Part shown: positions 54,675-63,722 of the stretch, piece after piece
How the letters are laid out: every line of letters begins with the position of its first letter
How positions within the stretch are numbered: the stretch's first letter is position 1
From: Bacteroidetes bacterium UBA1941
Lineage (GTDB): Bacteria; Bacteroidota; Bacteroidia; Chitinophagales; LD1
Reading direction: 5' to 3'
DNA length: 64,000 bases
Assembly: GCA_002336805.1 (NCBI GenBank)
Contig: DDEZ01000012.1
Coordinates: 133,592-197,591 of the forward strand
Position numbers and translations under genes: made by a program
Notes under the pieces: generated by a model
The model's database searches: none
What the model was told of the DNA's origin: nothing
The model's input: only the letters and a program-made list of their open reading frames with translations

Positions 54675-56159
54675 ATGGCCGCACCAAAAGTCCTACAGGT
54701 CCTCAAAAGCATGAGCCGCGACGAGATAGCGGACATGGACCAGATAGTGGCTGCGCAGAAAAAACCGAGCATCAAAAAGCTCTACAAGCTCCTCTGCAAG
54801 ACCGCGCCCGATCAGATGGACAAGCTGGACAAGGAACTGGCCTTTATACAGGTATTTGGCAAAAAGTATACACCTGACAGTGACTACCTCTGGCGAAATG
54901 AGCTACGCCTGCTCATGGAGCTGATAGAGAGCTATGCAGCAGAAAAGGTCATGTGTGCAGAGCTGGAGCGGTCGGAGTGCATGCGGTCTACTTACTTCCT
55001 CAGGTATCTCATGGACAAAAAGCTTTTCTCCCTCATACCATCTGAGAGTGACAGGCTCAAAGAAATGGCGGCCAAAGCCTATGACTATGGTACGGTACAG
55101 ACCGTATGTGATCTGATGAACCCGTTCCTGGGCAACTTTGCCTGGAATGATATAGCGATGCAGGAGCGGCTCGCTGCCAATGCAGAGATCCATAAAGATG
55201 CAGCCTGCCATAGTTTCCTCCACAATTTCCGGAAAGCACAGATATCACGTACCGCCAGCCAGCTCTTCAGGCATAAAGGAGAATTTAAAGTTCAATTGCC
55301 CGGCGAAGATGTAGATGCTCATTTTGCGGCCTATGAAGATCCCTATTCTCAGTATTTGACCCTGAGGATGGAGACATTCAGTACACCGGAGCACATGGAC
55401 CCAGACAAGTATCGTCGCTGTCTGGAGCATCTGTCACGCTACCCTGATATACCGGACCATGTCAAGGAAAGTTTTCTGCTGCTCAATAATCTCTCAGGTT
55501 ATTATTTCTTCCGACATGAGTATGAAGAGGCCTTCAGATACAATACAGAGCTTATCAAGATCATTGACAAGCTAGACCCAGTATACGGCATCGCCGCAGT
55601 GATAAATTATGTGAGCAACCTCGCACACCTGGAGCGCTATGACGAGGCGCTCACTGCCCTGCGCAAATATGATCCACTCATCCGCCAGTTTCCTATGCAA
55701 ATGGAGCGACTGGCATATATAGAGGCGAGCTGCTATGCGCTGAAAGGTGACAGGGAGGCTTTCAATGCCATACTACCCAGGCAGTTTGACGATCTGAGCA
55801 AGATCATGCAGTATCACTACAGGTTTCTCATAGCCCTCAGCCATTTTATGGATAAGGATTATAGTTTGTCTATCTCTGAGGCTACTAATATCGAACGTAG
55901 CATCAAAGCCCTCAAAACAGATAAACTCAACTACTATGATGAGATCGTAACTGCCTCTGAGCACCTGAGCCGCTTTTTTGAATTGTATCAGGAGTATAAA
56001 TTGGATGGTATTACCCCGCGCGTCAGAAAAAAGGTTGCCGCACTCAACGCTGATATAGAGCATTTCATCCAAATCAATAAAATGACCTCTGGCTCCTTAT
56101 TCTACCGATGGATGGTGATCCAGGCACGACAGCTGGCAGATAAAATCGGTGCGGACTAG
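54675..56159 (+). CDS. Large helical TPR-like protein, paralogue of 60085
   Basis: 494 residues, all alpha-helical, no signal peptide. The N-terminus (LQVLKSMSRDEIADMDQIV) resembles that of the 60085 protein (LHSLIRSLSKEEIRSYKLY) in layout and length. From about 250 on, TPR-like helix pairs are visible (GYYFFRHEYEEAFRYNTEL, YVSNLAHLERYDEALTALR). Function is unknown. Its stop overlaps the convergent glycosyltransferase stop by four bases. It lies divergent to a T9SS gene, as does its paralogue. Confidence 0.82.
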   Translation: MAAPKVLQVLKSMSRDEIADMDQIVAAQKKPSIKKLYKLLCKTAPDQMDKLDKELAFIQVFGKKYTPDSDYLWRNELRLLMELIESYAAEKVMCAELERSECMRSTYFLRYLMDKKLFSLIPSESDRLKEMAAKAYDYGTVQTVCDLMNPFLGNFAWNDIAMQERLAANAEIHKDAACHSFLHNFRKAQISRTASQLFRHKGEFKVQLPGEDVDAHFAAYEDPYSQYLTLRMETFSTPEHMDPDKYRRCLEHLSRYPDIPDHVKESFLLLNNLSGYYFFRHEYEEAFRYNTELIKIIDKLDPVYGIAAVINYVSNLAHLERYDEALTALRKYDPLIRQFPMQMERLAYIEASCYALKGDREAFNAILPRQFDDLSKIMQYHYRFLIALSHFMDKDYSLSISEATNIERSIKALKTDKLNYYDEIVTASEHLSRFFELYQEYKLDGITPRVRKKVAALNADIEHFIQINKMTSGSLFYRWMVIQARQLADKIGAD

Positions 56160-57154
56160 GCCACTCTGGCCGGATCGCGCAGGATGCTATCCACCATCTC
56201 CTTTGACTCATCTTTGAAAGCTATCTTGACCACCTTGCCGGATGAGAGCCAGTGGGCAGTACAGACCGTATCGAGGTCCCGCGCTACAGTGATGCCGAGC
56301 TCCTGCAGGATGAGGGCATTGCACTGCTGCTCATATTGCTTCTTGATAGGGATACACAGCAGCTTCTTGCCCAGGTACAGCGCCTCAGCAGTGGTCTGAA
56401 ATCCACCCGCTGTGATCACCCCACTACAGGCACAGATATCCCGGGTAAAGCTCGCTGTATTCAGTGCCTTTACCTCCACATTCTTATGCTTGAAGCTCTG
56501 TCCGGTATTGGTATACACTACAAATTTTTTCTCTGCAAACACAGGCTGGGCAAAGAACTCCAGCAGCTGCTCCTGGGTATAGGATAGCAGGTATACGAGC
56601 GTAAAGTTCTCGTGTGAAACCTTCGCATCCCTGATCTCGCCGCGTATGATAGGTGAGAAGATAAAATCATCAAACTTGTGATAGTGCATAGCTACCTTCT
56701 GATCTACGGGGCAGAAGAGCTTTGTGAATAAGCGCGTGATCCTGTGTGAGCCACTCATGCGCGGAAACTGCTTTGAGGTAGCAGAAAATATATTGCCCAG
56801 ACCTACGGTGTGGATACCGCGCAGTCGGGCACCCCAGACGCTGATCGGCTCATAGTCTGAGATGATGAGGTCGTAGCGGTGAAACCGCACTGCCAGGATA
56901 CCCCGGATACAGGAGAGGATGTTTGCCTTGAAGAATGACTTGAAGACATTGATCTTACCACCCTTGCCATAGGAGAAACTGATCCCCTTGAAGTGGTACT
57001 TGATATCAAATGGCACATCTATTTTAGAGTTATTGCCGCTCACTAGTACGTCTATCTGCTCTACTGCGGGGTTTTGCCTGAGCAGATTGTAGAGTTCTGT
57101 AGCGCGGCTCAGGTGGCCGTTTCCGGTAGCCTGGATACCAAATAAAATTTTCAT
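56156..57154 (-). CDS. Glycosyltransferase, GT-B fold
   Basis: 332 residues. The N-terminal Rossmann-like half starts KILFGIQATGNGHLSRATEL, and the C-terminal half has the nucleotide-sugar motif GVITAGGFQTTAEALYLGKKLL near 248-270, typical of the MurG/UGT-like family. The GNGHLSRA start is a hallmark of UDP-sugar transferases of the Glyco_trans_1_3 type. It is upstream on the strand of nothing else, and 54 bases downstream of the LpxH-like gene, so they are probably one unit acting on surface sugars or lipid A. The exact acceptor is unknown. Confidence 0.88.
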   Translation of the reverse strand: MKILFGIQATGNGHLSRATELYNLLRQNPAVEQIDVLVSGNNSKIDVPFDIKYHFKGISFSYGKGGKINVFKSFFKANILSCIRGILAVRFHRYDLIISDYEPISVWGARLRGIHTVGLGNIFSATSKQFPRMSGSHRITRLFTKLFCPVDQKVAMHYHKFDDFIFSPIIRGEIRDAKVSHENFTLVYLLSYTQEQLLEFFAQPVFAEKKFVVYTNTGQSFKHKNVEVKALNTASFTRDICACSGVITAGGFQTTAEALYLGKKLLCIPIKKQYEQQCNALILQELGITVARDLDTVCTAHWLSSGKVVKIAFKDESKEMVDSILRDPARVA

Positions 57155-57208
57155 ACAAATGAAATTTTAGGTGATGGAATAGAAAAAGCTTTTAGCGTAT
57201 GCGTTGCG

Positions 57209-58048
57209 TCATGCGACTTTGGTCAGGTGCTTCTGTATCTGATCTTGTAGCTGCACGAGCGATAGGTCTGCTTCCAGAAGATCCTCATCCTGGCTCTTGC
57301 TGAGATTCAGGTCATGATAGTGTATGAGTGCCCATGTCCCGTCATTATACTCCAGTGAGGTGAGATTTTCTATCCAGTCGCCGGAGTTGAGATAGGTTAC
57401 AGTTCCTGCTGTAGTAGTGATATTGCGCATGGCCGGCTCATGGATATGGCCGCAGACTACGTAATGGTAGCCACTATCTATAGCTATAGCCGCCGCAGTC
57501 TCTTCGAAGTTGCTGATGAATTTTACCGCACCCTTTACACTGTCCTTTACTCTTTTTGAGAGAGAGATCCTGTCGTGCCCCATCCACTGCAGCAGGTGGT
57601 TCACCCCCCTATTGATCAGTATGAGCAGGTCATAGCCCTGGCCACCGAGCTTCGCCAGCCACTTGCTATGCTGCATACTCACGTCAAATACATCTCCGTG
57701 AAAGAACCAATGCTGCTGTCCATCTATCTCTATGAGAAGCTTATCCTCTATACTAAGGCCCCCCAGCTGCATACCACTGTAGCGGCGCAGCAGTTCATCA
57801 TGATTGCCGGTGAGGTATACTACACGGGTACCGTGTGCCAGCATCTTCATGATACGCTGCAGTACCTTGGTATGAGCCGCCGGGAAGTAGGATTTGCTCA
57901 GCTGCCAGATATCTATGAAGTCTCCATTGATGATCAGCAGCTCGGGGTCTATGGACTTCAGGTAGCTATTGAGCTCCTGTGCGTGGCATCCGTATGTACC
58001 CAGATGTACGTCAGATATGACGGCCACTTTGACCTTGCGCTTAGCCAT
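57209..58048 (-). CDS. UDP-2,3-diacylglucosamine diphosphatase-like metallophosphatase
   Basis: About 279 residues from the ATG at 58048 (MAKRKVKVAVISDVHLGTYG); an upstream start would add 26 unrelated residues. The calcineurin-like motifs are VISDVHLG, INGDFIDIW, LTGNHDELL, FHGDVFD and VCGHIHEP, with metal-binding Asp, His and Asn residues all present. This is the LpxH/YbbF type found in Bacteroidota, where it cleaves UDP-2,3-diacylglucosamine or an analogous nucleotide sugar. Pairing with the glycosyltransferase downstream supports a role in envelope lipids. Confidence 0.88.
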   Translation of the reverse strand: MAKRKVKVAVISDVHLGTYGCHAQELNSYLKSIDPELLIINGDFIDIWQLSKSYFPAAHTKVLQRIMKMLAHGTRVVYLTGNHDELLRRYSGMQLGGLSIEDKLLIEIDGQQHWFFHGDVFDVSMQHSKWLAKLGGQGYDLLILINRGVNHLLQWMGHDRISLSKRVKDSVKGAVKFISNFEETAAAIAIDSGYHYVVCGHIHEPAMRNITTTAGTVTYLNSGDWIENLTSLEYNDGTWALIHYHDLNLSKSQDEDLLEADLSLVQLQDQIQKHLTKVA

Positions 58049-58302
58049 GTGATTGGTTTTAGCAAAAAAAGGAGAGTAATGTGAAGCGCCGGTTGCGCCC
58101 ATATTATCAAATCTGTTCATCGGCACAGACCTGATGTGCGCCGTTCAGAAAAGAGGATACATAGTATTGATATGGCTGACCATATATCATCTCAAACGAT
58201 GGATAAAAGGAGATATTTTAAAACAGCATCACCGTATGAGCCATAGCATCAGCTTTTAGTATTGCTTAACAAAGCAGTCGTGATAAAAACAAGCGCAACA
58301 GG

Positions 58303-58875
58303 TCACTCCAACTGCTTGAAGATCATATCCTCAGCCATGGTGTGAAAGTAGTGAGGCTTCACCTTACGCCAGTTGATATTTTCGTAGTGCTCACCCGTGT
58401 TTATATAGTAGTGCAGGCGGTGCTTCTGCATTTCTGATATGACATGCGGGCGGAAATTCATGGCCATGATCCAGCCGTCATCATCTTTGATATCATCGTA
58501 CCACTCCTCGTAGTACAGGTCATCTGATCCATGAAAGTTGAGTACGTTCTCTCCGATCAGTACGAAGCGGCGGATTCCCTCATCTATCATCGGCTCTATG
58601 AGTCCGCGCTTCAGCTCCATGATATCATTGTGCACGGCATCATTCCACTCGCCCATCAGCTCTATCACGGCAAAGCCTTTGTCATAGTTTACCCAAAGCA
58701 CCTTGCAATACAGCGTAGAAGAGCCGAAGGAATCCCACTGCGGATGTATCAGGTGGTCGTAGATGCTGTGCGTATAGTGAAACTCGCTGTACTTGCGGCG
58801 GTAAAATGGCGACAGCTTGTCATTGGCCGCTATGTAGTAATCCCTCCACTGAAAAAAAGGCTCTATCTCATGCAT
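58303..58875 (-). CDS. Conserved hypothetical protein
   Basis: 190 residues, cytosolic, with a high content of tyrosine, tryptophan and histidine and an acidic middle (GSDDLYYEEWYDDIKDDDGW). Segments AVIELMGEWNDAVHNDIMELKRGLIEPMIDEGI and RRFVLIGENVLNFHGS look like an alpha/beta fold similar to STAS-type proteins. I cannot name a family. It is isolated, with 254 bases of noncoding DNA downstream to the LpxH-like gene start and its own divergent promoter region upstream. Confidence 0.72.
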   Translation of the reverse strand: MHEIEPFFQWRDYYIAANDKLSPFYRRKYSEFHYTHSIYDHLIHPQWDSFGSSTLYCKVLWVNYDKGFAVIELMGEWNDAVHNDIMELKRGLIEPMIDEGIRRFVLIGENVLNFHGSDDLYYEEWYDDIKDDDGWIMAMNFRPHVISEMQKHRLHYYINTGEHYENINWRKVKPHYFHTMAEDMIFKQLE

Positions 58876-58929
58876 ACACTCTCCATAAACCGCACTCCAT
58901 CTGCATAGTGGATTTCTCTGCGATTTTTA

Positions 58930-58937
58930 TAGATTTG
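58930..58937 (+). promoter_or_regulatory. Bacteroidota -7 box for the 58957 lipoprotein
   Basis: TAGATTTG is an exact TAnnTTTG 20 bases before the ATG; the expected leader is about 15 bases. Confidence 0.55.
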
Positions 58938-58956
58938 AAGATAGAAAATCAATCAA

Positions 58957-59265
58957 ATGAAAAGAAAGCTATCCCTGATATTTTTATCGGCTATACTGCT
59001 GGTGGCTGCAGGCTGCAAGAAGTGCTACTACTGCCACAATAGCTGTAAGGTATGCGAGGATCAGCATTTTTATATCCAGGTGCAGTCTGAGGTGCTGGGC
59101 ACCACCTACTACAATATGTACATAGACTCCCTGGAGGGCCTGGGCTGGACCTGCCGTGATACCACATTCAATAAAGACATGCAGGTATGTGCGGAGAAGA
59201 ACAAGGTAAACAACCAAATCATGCTCAAGGAAGAGGCCGGCTATACCTGTACTCCGGTAGACTAA
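58957..59265 (+). CDS. Small cysteine-rich lipoprotein
   Basis: 102 residues. The hydrophobic N-terminus ends in the lipobox VAAGC, so Cys20 should be lipidated. The mature N-terminus is unusually cysteine-rich: CKKCYYCHNSCKVC holds five cysteines and a histidine, and three more cysteines come later (WTCRD, VCAEK, YTCTP). This arrangement could bind a metal or form disulfides. I recognise no family. It is monocistronic, between a promoter and a bidirectional hairpin. Confidence 0.75.
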   Translation: MKRKLSLIFLSAILLVAAGCKKCYYCHNSCKVCEDQHFYIQVQSEVLGTTYYNMYIDSLEGLGWTCRDTTFNKDMQVCAEKNKVNNQIMLKEEAGYTCTPVD

Positions 59266-59286
59266 AGTTCAACTCATCATCAATGG

Positions 59287-59316
59287 AAAAGCCGGGGTTT
59301 ATGCTCCGGCTTTTTT
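59287..59316. terminator. Bidirectional terminator between the 58957 and 59328 genes
   Basis: A 9-bp stem AAAAGCCGG / CCGGCTTTT with a 10-base loop and a T-run ending at 59316. The left A-run supplies a short T-run on the minus strand for the convergent T9SS gene. Confidence 0.85.
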
Positions 59317-59327
59317 ATTATTCCATT

Positions 59328-59993
59328 TTATTGCAAGATGAATTTGATAGTCCGTCGCTCACCCCGGTAGGTCTGGAGCTCGCACAGGTAGATACCAGCG
59401 CTCCAGCCGGCTACAGGTATGTGGTGAGACTGATCTTCGCTGCCACTATATAGCATCCTGCCGCTCAGGTCATAAATACTTACCTGTTTGACAATATTCG
59501 GGGCCTCGCCAAACTGTATATTCAGATTGCCGCCGCTCTGTATCAGGTACATCTGCGCCAGAGGTGCCTGGTCTATACCCAGTGCGCGGGTGACATAGAT
59601 GCTGACGTGCAGGCTATCTACATAGGGCTGCTGATAATAGATGGGCCATATCACTAACGTATTGGGACCGCCTACGAAAGCCGCAGTACCCACAGGTACG
59701 CCCACCTGTATCCGGCCAAAGTTGGTAGCTGTAGTATCCAGGTTAGTGACACTGACTGAGTCAAGAAAGAATGGCTGCCCACCGTTTAAGTATCCAGAGA
59801 ATTTTACAAATCCATTGAAAGTGGGTCCGCCCAGATTGCGCAAGGAGTCTGTGACCGTCAGTACCTGGGCGGCAGAGTCTATAGATACATTGGTATAAAT
59901 AAGAGAATCGCGAAAGAATACCAACTGTGACTGTGCACGGGTGCCGAGGGCCAGGATGGAAACAAAAAGAAGGAGGTACAGCCTGCGAAACAT
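59328..59993 (-). CDS. Small secreted protein with T9SS sorting domain
   Basis: 221 residues with signal peptide MFRRLYLLLFVSILALGTRAQ. About 115 residues of beta structure (LVFFRDSLIYTNVSIDSAAQ, NGFVKFSGYLNGGQPFF) precede a T9SS type A domain (SGGNLNIQFGEAPNIVKQVS to TIKFILQ). The YPNP motif is not exact here; the sorting domain begins at LIQSGGNLNIQF. Function unknown. It is divergent from the 60085 gene, 91 bases apart. Confidence 0.8.
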   Translation of the reverse strand: MFRRLYLLLFVSILALGTRAQSQLVFFRDSLIYTNVSIDSAAQVLTVTDSLRNLGGPTFNGFVKFSGYLNGGQPFFLDSVSVTNLDTTATNFGRIQVGVPVGTAAFVGGPNTLVIWPIYYQQPYVDSLHVSIYVTRALGIDQAPLAQMYLIQSGGNLNIQFGEAPNIVKQVSIYDLSGRMLYSGSEDQSHHIPVAGWSAGIYLCELQTYRGERRTIKFILQ

Positions 59994-60084
59994 AGATTTA
60001 TAGTTTGTACTACATAGATAGCAAAAACCATCGGGAGGGTTGCATTTTTTTTAATTTTACCTTACTTATTCAAAAGGCAATAAT

Positions 60085-61578
60085 ATGGACACTCTGCACA
60101 GCCTGATCAGATCTCTGAGCAAGGAAGAAATCAGATCCTATAAACTCTATACTCAGCGATATGCCACTGGCGGGCAGGGGCTGAGTGTCACCCTCTTTGA
60201 CCTGATGCGCGGGCAGGCAGAAGACCCGGATGATCAGGCTATTTTCGACAAGATCTATGGCGCACAGGGCGACAAAAACACTTTCTACCGGCTGAAAAAC
60301 CGCCTGCAAAATGACGTGTGTGATGCGCTGACGCTACTCCACTTTGACAAGCATGCTGCCAATGACCTGCACCGCTTCATGTGTATCTACAATATCTTTT
60401 ATGCCAAAGGTAAATACGAACTGGCCTATTACTTTATCCGGCAGGCGGAGAAAAAAGCGCTGGCGTCTGAGAATCTCGGCCTGCTGGACCTGATATATGC
60501 AGATATAGTGAAGCTATCCAATGAGATATTCTCTATCAATCCGGAGGAGTATGTAGAGAAACAATCCGAAAATGCCATCAAGCTAAACCGTATGAGGCAG
60601 ATGGACCAGGTACTGGCCGTGCTCAATCACCGCATCAAGGTCGCGCAGAACTTTGAAAAAGGTAATGAGACCCTGCTGCGCCTGGTAGATAAAACCATAA
60701 GGGACTTTTCTGCAGATAAAAGCCTGAAAGAAAGCAGAAGCTTCCAGATCAAGATCTATCGCGCTATCAGCCAGGCCATGATACACAAAATGCAGTATGT
60801 AAGCCTGGAACCTTTCCTGCTGAAGACGTACAAGGATTTCAAAGAAAAGGACTGGTTTGATCAGAGTACCCATGATACGCGGCTGCAGATGCTGGTGTAT
60901 ATATGCAATACCCTTTTCAAAAACAGGAAGTTTGAAGAAGCTATCAGCTATGCCGGGACACTGGGTGATGAAATGCGTAAGTATGATGGTCTCTACTATG
61001 AAAAATATGTCTTCTTCTATTACAATATCCTGGCCAATAACTACTCCCAGACGAATACCAATAAGGCGCTGGCAGCCCTGGACGAATTTGAGCATGTCAA
61101 TAAAAAAAGCAAGAGCAGCTACTATGAGCAGTTCATCCACCTGCACCGCGCCATGTTCTACTTTGACCTGCAGAAATATGGAGAAGCGATCCGAAACCTG
61201 ACACGTCTATACGTAAACGATCACTACAAGCAGGCAGACAGGGCATTCAAACTCAAGATAGAGATAGCCGAAGTGATCATGCAATATGAAGCGAAAGATG
61301 CTGAGACAGCTACAAAGCGGATAGCTCAGATCAAAAAAGCCTACAAAGACATGCTAAAGGACGATTTCTTTTACGCCGACCGTATGGCACTGGATATCGT
61401 AGTATCACTGATAGCCGATGAGGGCAAGCCATCAGACAAGACAGCTAAAAAAATATCAAACCTGATAGATGAGCAGATCAATGAAAACGACACTCATATC
61501 ATAGACTATGTGTGCTGGCTGGCGCCTAAAATAGGGCTGGACCCGCTGAAACTGGCCGCTCTACAGGAGATAGAATAA
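60085..61578 (+). CDS. Large helical TPR-like protein, paralogue of 54675
   Basis: 497 residues, entirely helical, without signal peptide. The N-terminus LHSLIRSLSKEEIRSYKLY begins a helical region, followed by segments typical of degenerate TPR (ELAYYFIRQAEKKALASE, LFKNRKFEEAISYAGTLG, LHRAMFYFDLQKYGEAIRN). The length and plan match the 54675 protein, suggesting a shared family specific to this phylum. Function unknown. DUF4159 follows 41 bases later on the same strand. Confidence 0.83.
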   Translation: MDTLHSLIRSLSKEEIRSYKLYTQRYATGGQGLSVTLFDLMRGQAEDPDDQAIFDKIYGAQGDKNTFYRLKNRLQNDVCDALTLLHFDKHAANDLHRFMCIYNIFYAKGKYELAYYFIRQAEKKALASENLGLLDLIYADIVKLSNEIFSINPEEYVEKQSENAIKLNRMRQMDQVLAVLNHRIKVAQNFEKGNETLLRLVDKTIRDFSADKSLKESRSFQIKIYRAISQAMIHKMQYVSLEPFLLKTYKDFKEKDWFDQSTHDTRLQMLVYICNTLFKNRKFEEAISYAGTLGDEMRKYDGLYYEKYVFFYYNILANNYSQTNTNKALAALDEFEHVNKKSKSSYYEQFIHLHRAMFYFDLQKYGEAIRNLTRLYVNDHYKQADRAFKLKIEIAEVIMQYEAKDAETATKRIAQIKKAYKDMLKDDFFYADRMALDIVVSLIADEGKPSDKTAKKISNLIDEQINENDTHIIDYVCWLAPKIGLDPLKLAALQEIE

Positions 61579-61618
61579 AATAACCTTTCTTATCACCACG
61601 GCTTATTACCTTCGTATT

Positions 61619-62284
61619 ATGAGACGATTGACGTTAGTTCTTATTGCATTGAGTGTGGTGCTGTGCTCCTTTCGCCCGGTGCAGGAGAAGCCGCTGAAGA
61701 TAGCGCTGCTGAAGTATAACGGTGGCGGCGACTGGTATGCCAACCCTACCTCGCTGCCCAATCTGGTGAAGTACTGCAATGAGAACCTGGGCACCAATAT
61801 AGAGACCGATCCACCTACAGTGGAGGTGGGCAGTGCGGAGCTATTCAACTATCCCTTTGTACACATGACAGGGCATGGCAACGTGGTCTTTAACGAACAG
61901 GAGACTGATAACCTGCGCAACTACCTGATAGGCGGCGGCTTCCTGCATGCTGATGACAATTATGGCATGGACAAGTTCATCCGCCCGCAGCTGGATAAGC
62001 TGATACCGGGGTCTAAGCTGGTAGAGCTGCCCTTCTCCCACCCTATCTTTCATCAGAAGTATGACTTCCCCAAGGGGCTGCCGAAGATACATGAGCATGA
62101 CGCCAAGGCACCTCAGGCCTTTGGGCTCTTCTATCAGGGCAGGCTGGTAGTGCTCTATACGTATGAGTGCGACCTGGGTGATGGCTGGGAAGACCCAGAT
62201 GTGCATAAAGACACTCCTGAAGCTCGCGAGAAAGCCCTTAAGATGGGGGCTAACATCATCCGCTATATCTTCCAGTCCAGCTGA
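61619..62284 (+). CDS. DUF4159 exported protein
   Basis: 221 residues with an N-terminal signal or lipid-like segment MRRLTLVLIALSVVLCSFRP. The DUF4159 domain has LKYNGGGDWYANPTSLPNLV at the start, FVHMTGHGNVVFNEQE, GGGFLHADDNYGMDKFIRPQL and ELPFSHPIFHQKYDF. Members often occur near moxR/DUF58 genes in other bacteria; none is in this window. Function is unknown. It may share a transcript with the 60085 gene. Confidence 0.88.
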   Translation: MRRLTLVLIALSVVLCSFRPVQEKPLKIALLKYNGGGDWYANPTSLPNLVKYCNENLGTNIETDPPTVEVGSAELFNYPFVHMTGHGNVVFNEQETDNLRNYLIGGGFLHADDNYGMDKFIRPQLDKLIPGSKLVELPFSHPIFHQKYDFPKGLPKIHEHDAKAPQAFGLFYQGRLVVLYTYECDLGDGWEDPDVHKDTPEAREKALKMGANIIRYIFQSS

Positions 62285-62494
62285 TCATTTAGATCTCCTT
62301 TACATGTGTTTCAAAGCTCAAGTGAGCTCGTGTGCCGAAATTGTTTTTCGACTGAGCGGGCATACTTATTCAGAATAAATATCTATTTAAATAGCTGTGC
62401 TTAAAATAAAAATACAACAATTAAATAGCAATCTGACTTAGTTATAAATTAAATACAGAAATAATATTAGACCATATTAGCATGTAATATTATC

Positions 62495-63514
62495 CTAAAC
62501 AATGAGCGACCGATTGATATCTGAGATCAGTCGTGGGCCGGCATAGATGAAGCCGGAGTAGAGCTGAACCATGGCGGCACCGGCGGCTATTTTGTCCTGC
62601 GCGTCCTGGGCGGTCATGATGCCGCCTACCCCTATGATGGGGAAACTACCACTGGAGTTTTGGTGCAGGTAGCGGATCACCTCGGTAGACCGGGCTGTGA
62701 GCGGCCGGCCACTCAGGCCACCGGCACCAAAGGCCTCTATCTCAGACGGCAGATAGTGCGGCAGCTTGGTCCTCTCTATGGTCGTATTGGTAGCTATGAC
62801 GCCGGCTATCCGCGTGTCTGACACGATAGAGATGATATCATCCAGCTGCTCACTGGTCAGGTCCGGGGCTATTTTGAGGAGGATCGGTTTAGGTTTAGAG
62901 CGGCCCTGATTGAGGTCCTGCAGTGTGTGCAGTATCAGCGCGAGGGAGTCCTTGTCCTGCAGGGCGCGCAGGCCCGGTGTATTGGGCGAGCTGACATTGA
63001 CCACAAAGTAGTCTACGTAGTCGTGCAGTATCTGAAAACAGGAGCGGTAGTCATTTACTGCCTCCTCATTGGGCGTGACTTTATTCTTGCCGATGTTGCC
63101 ACCTACTATGACGTTGCTCTTGCGGGCCGATAGGTTTTTAGCAGCCTGTACGGCACCCACATTATTGAAGCCCATTCGATTGATGATAGCCTCGTCGGCC
63201 TTTAGCCGGAAAAGCCTCGGTTTATCATTTCCAGCCTGGGGCTTTGGCGTGATGGTGCCGATCTCTACATAGCCGAAGCCCATCTGTGCGAAACCATCTA
63301 TGACCTCACCGTTTTTGTCCAGACCGGCTGCCAGGCCTACGGGATTGGGGAAGTCAATGCCGAACAAATGTCTGTGCAGAGAAGGATGCTCTACGCTCTC
63401 GCCAGTGGCAAAGGCACGCAGCAACGGATTCTTCAATGCACCGATGGTGAGGTGATGCGCTGTCTCAGCGTCCAGCTGAAAAAGGAATGGCTTGGCTAAA
63501 GGGTAAAAATTCAT
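62495..63514 (-). CDS. pyrD: Dihydroorotate dehydrogenase (quinone), class 2
   Basis: It oxidises dihydroorotate to orotate and feeds electrons to menaquinone; membrane-associated. This 339-residue FMN barrel has NPVGLAAGLDKNGEVID, GFGYVEIGTITPKPQAGN, RLKADEAIINRMGFNN, VNVSSPNTPGLRALQ with the catalytic Ser of class 2 enzymes, and GVGGIMTAQDAQ. The N-terminal helices mark the membrane-bound class. The gene is preceded by an AT-rich 210-base spacer on its downstream side and is monocistronic. Confidence 0.96.
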   Translation of the reverse strand: MNFYPLAKPFLFQLDAETAHHLTIGALKNPLLRAFATGESVEHPSLHRHLFGIDFPNPVGLAAGLDKNGEVIDGFAQMGFGYVEIGTITPKPQAGNDKPRLFRLKADEAIINRMGFNNVGAVQAAKNLSARKSNVIVGGNIGKNKVTPNEEAVNDYRSCFQILHDYVDYFVVNVSSPNTPGLRALQDKDSLALILHTLQDLNQGRSKPKPILLKIAPDLTSEQLDDIISIVSDTRIAGVIATNTTIERTKLPHYLPSEIEAFGAGGLSGRPLTARSTEVIRYLHQNSSGSFPIIGVGGIMTAQDAQDKIAAGAAMVQLYSGFIYAGPRLISDINRSLIV

Positions 63515-63586
63515 GGATTTGGCTGGGCAAATGTAAGAAGTTGGGGGTATTTTTTATAAAGTAGCCCAACGTTTTACCCTCCTAAA

Positions 63587-63604
63587 TCCTCCCTAAAGGG
63601 AGGA
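63587..63604. repeat. Intergenic C-rich palindrome
   Basis: TCCTCCC / GGGAGGA with a TAAA loop (63587-63604) in the 208-bp spacer between pyrD and lepA, surrounded by ACCCTCCTAAAT and CTTTAATC. Such sequences recur between genes of Bacteroidota, and it supports that the DNA is still Bacteroidota up to this point. Confidence 0.5.
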
Positions 63605-63722
63605 CTTTAATCAAAGAGAACAATAGATCATGTGGAAGCATGGTTCATATCTTAAAAATCGGATGGTTTAAACTCCTTTCTGCGCTAGCTTATTCCGTGA
63701 AATCGGCGTATTTTCGCGGCTT

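Noticed and set aside
62285..62494. AT-rich spacer as a possible small RNA gene or origin element
   Set aside because: It contains only loose inverted repeats such as TAATATTA, no terminator, no DnaA box and no conserved RNA shape that I can recognise.
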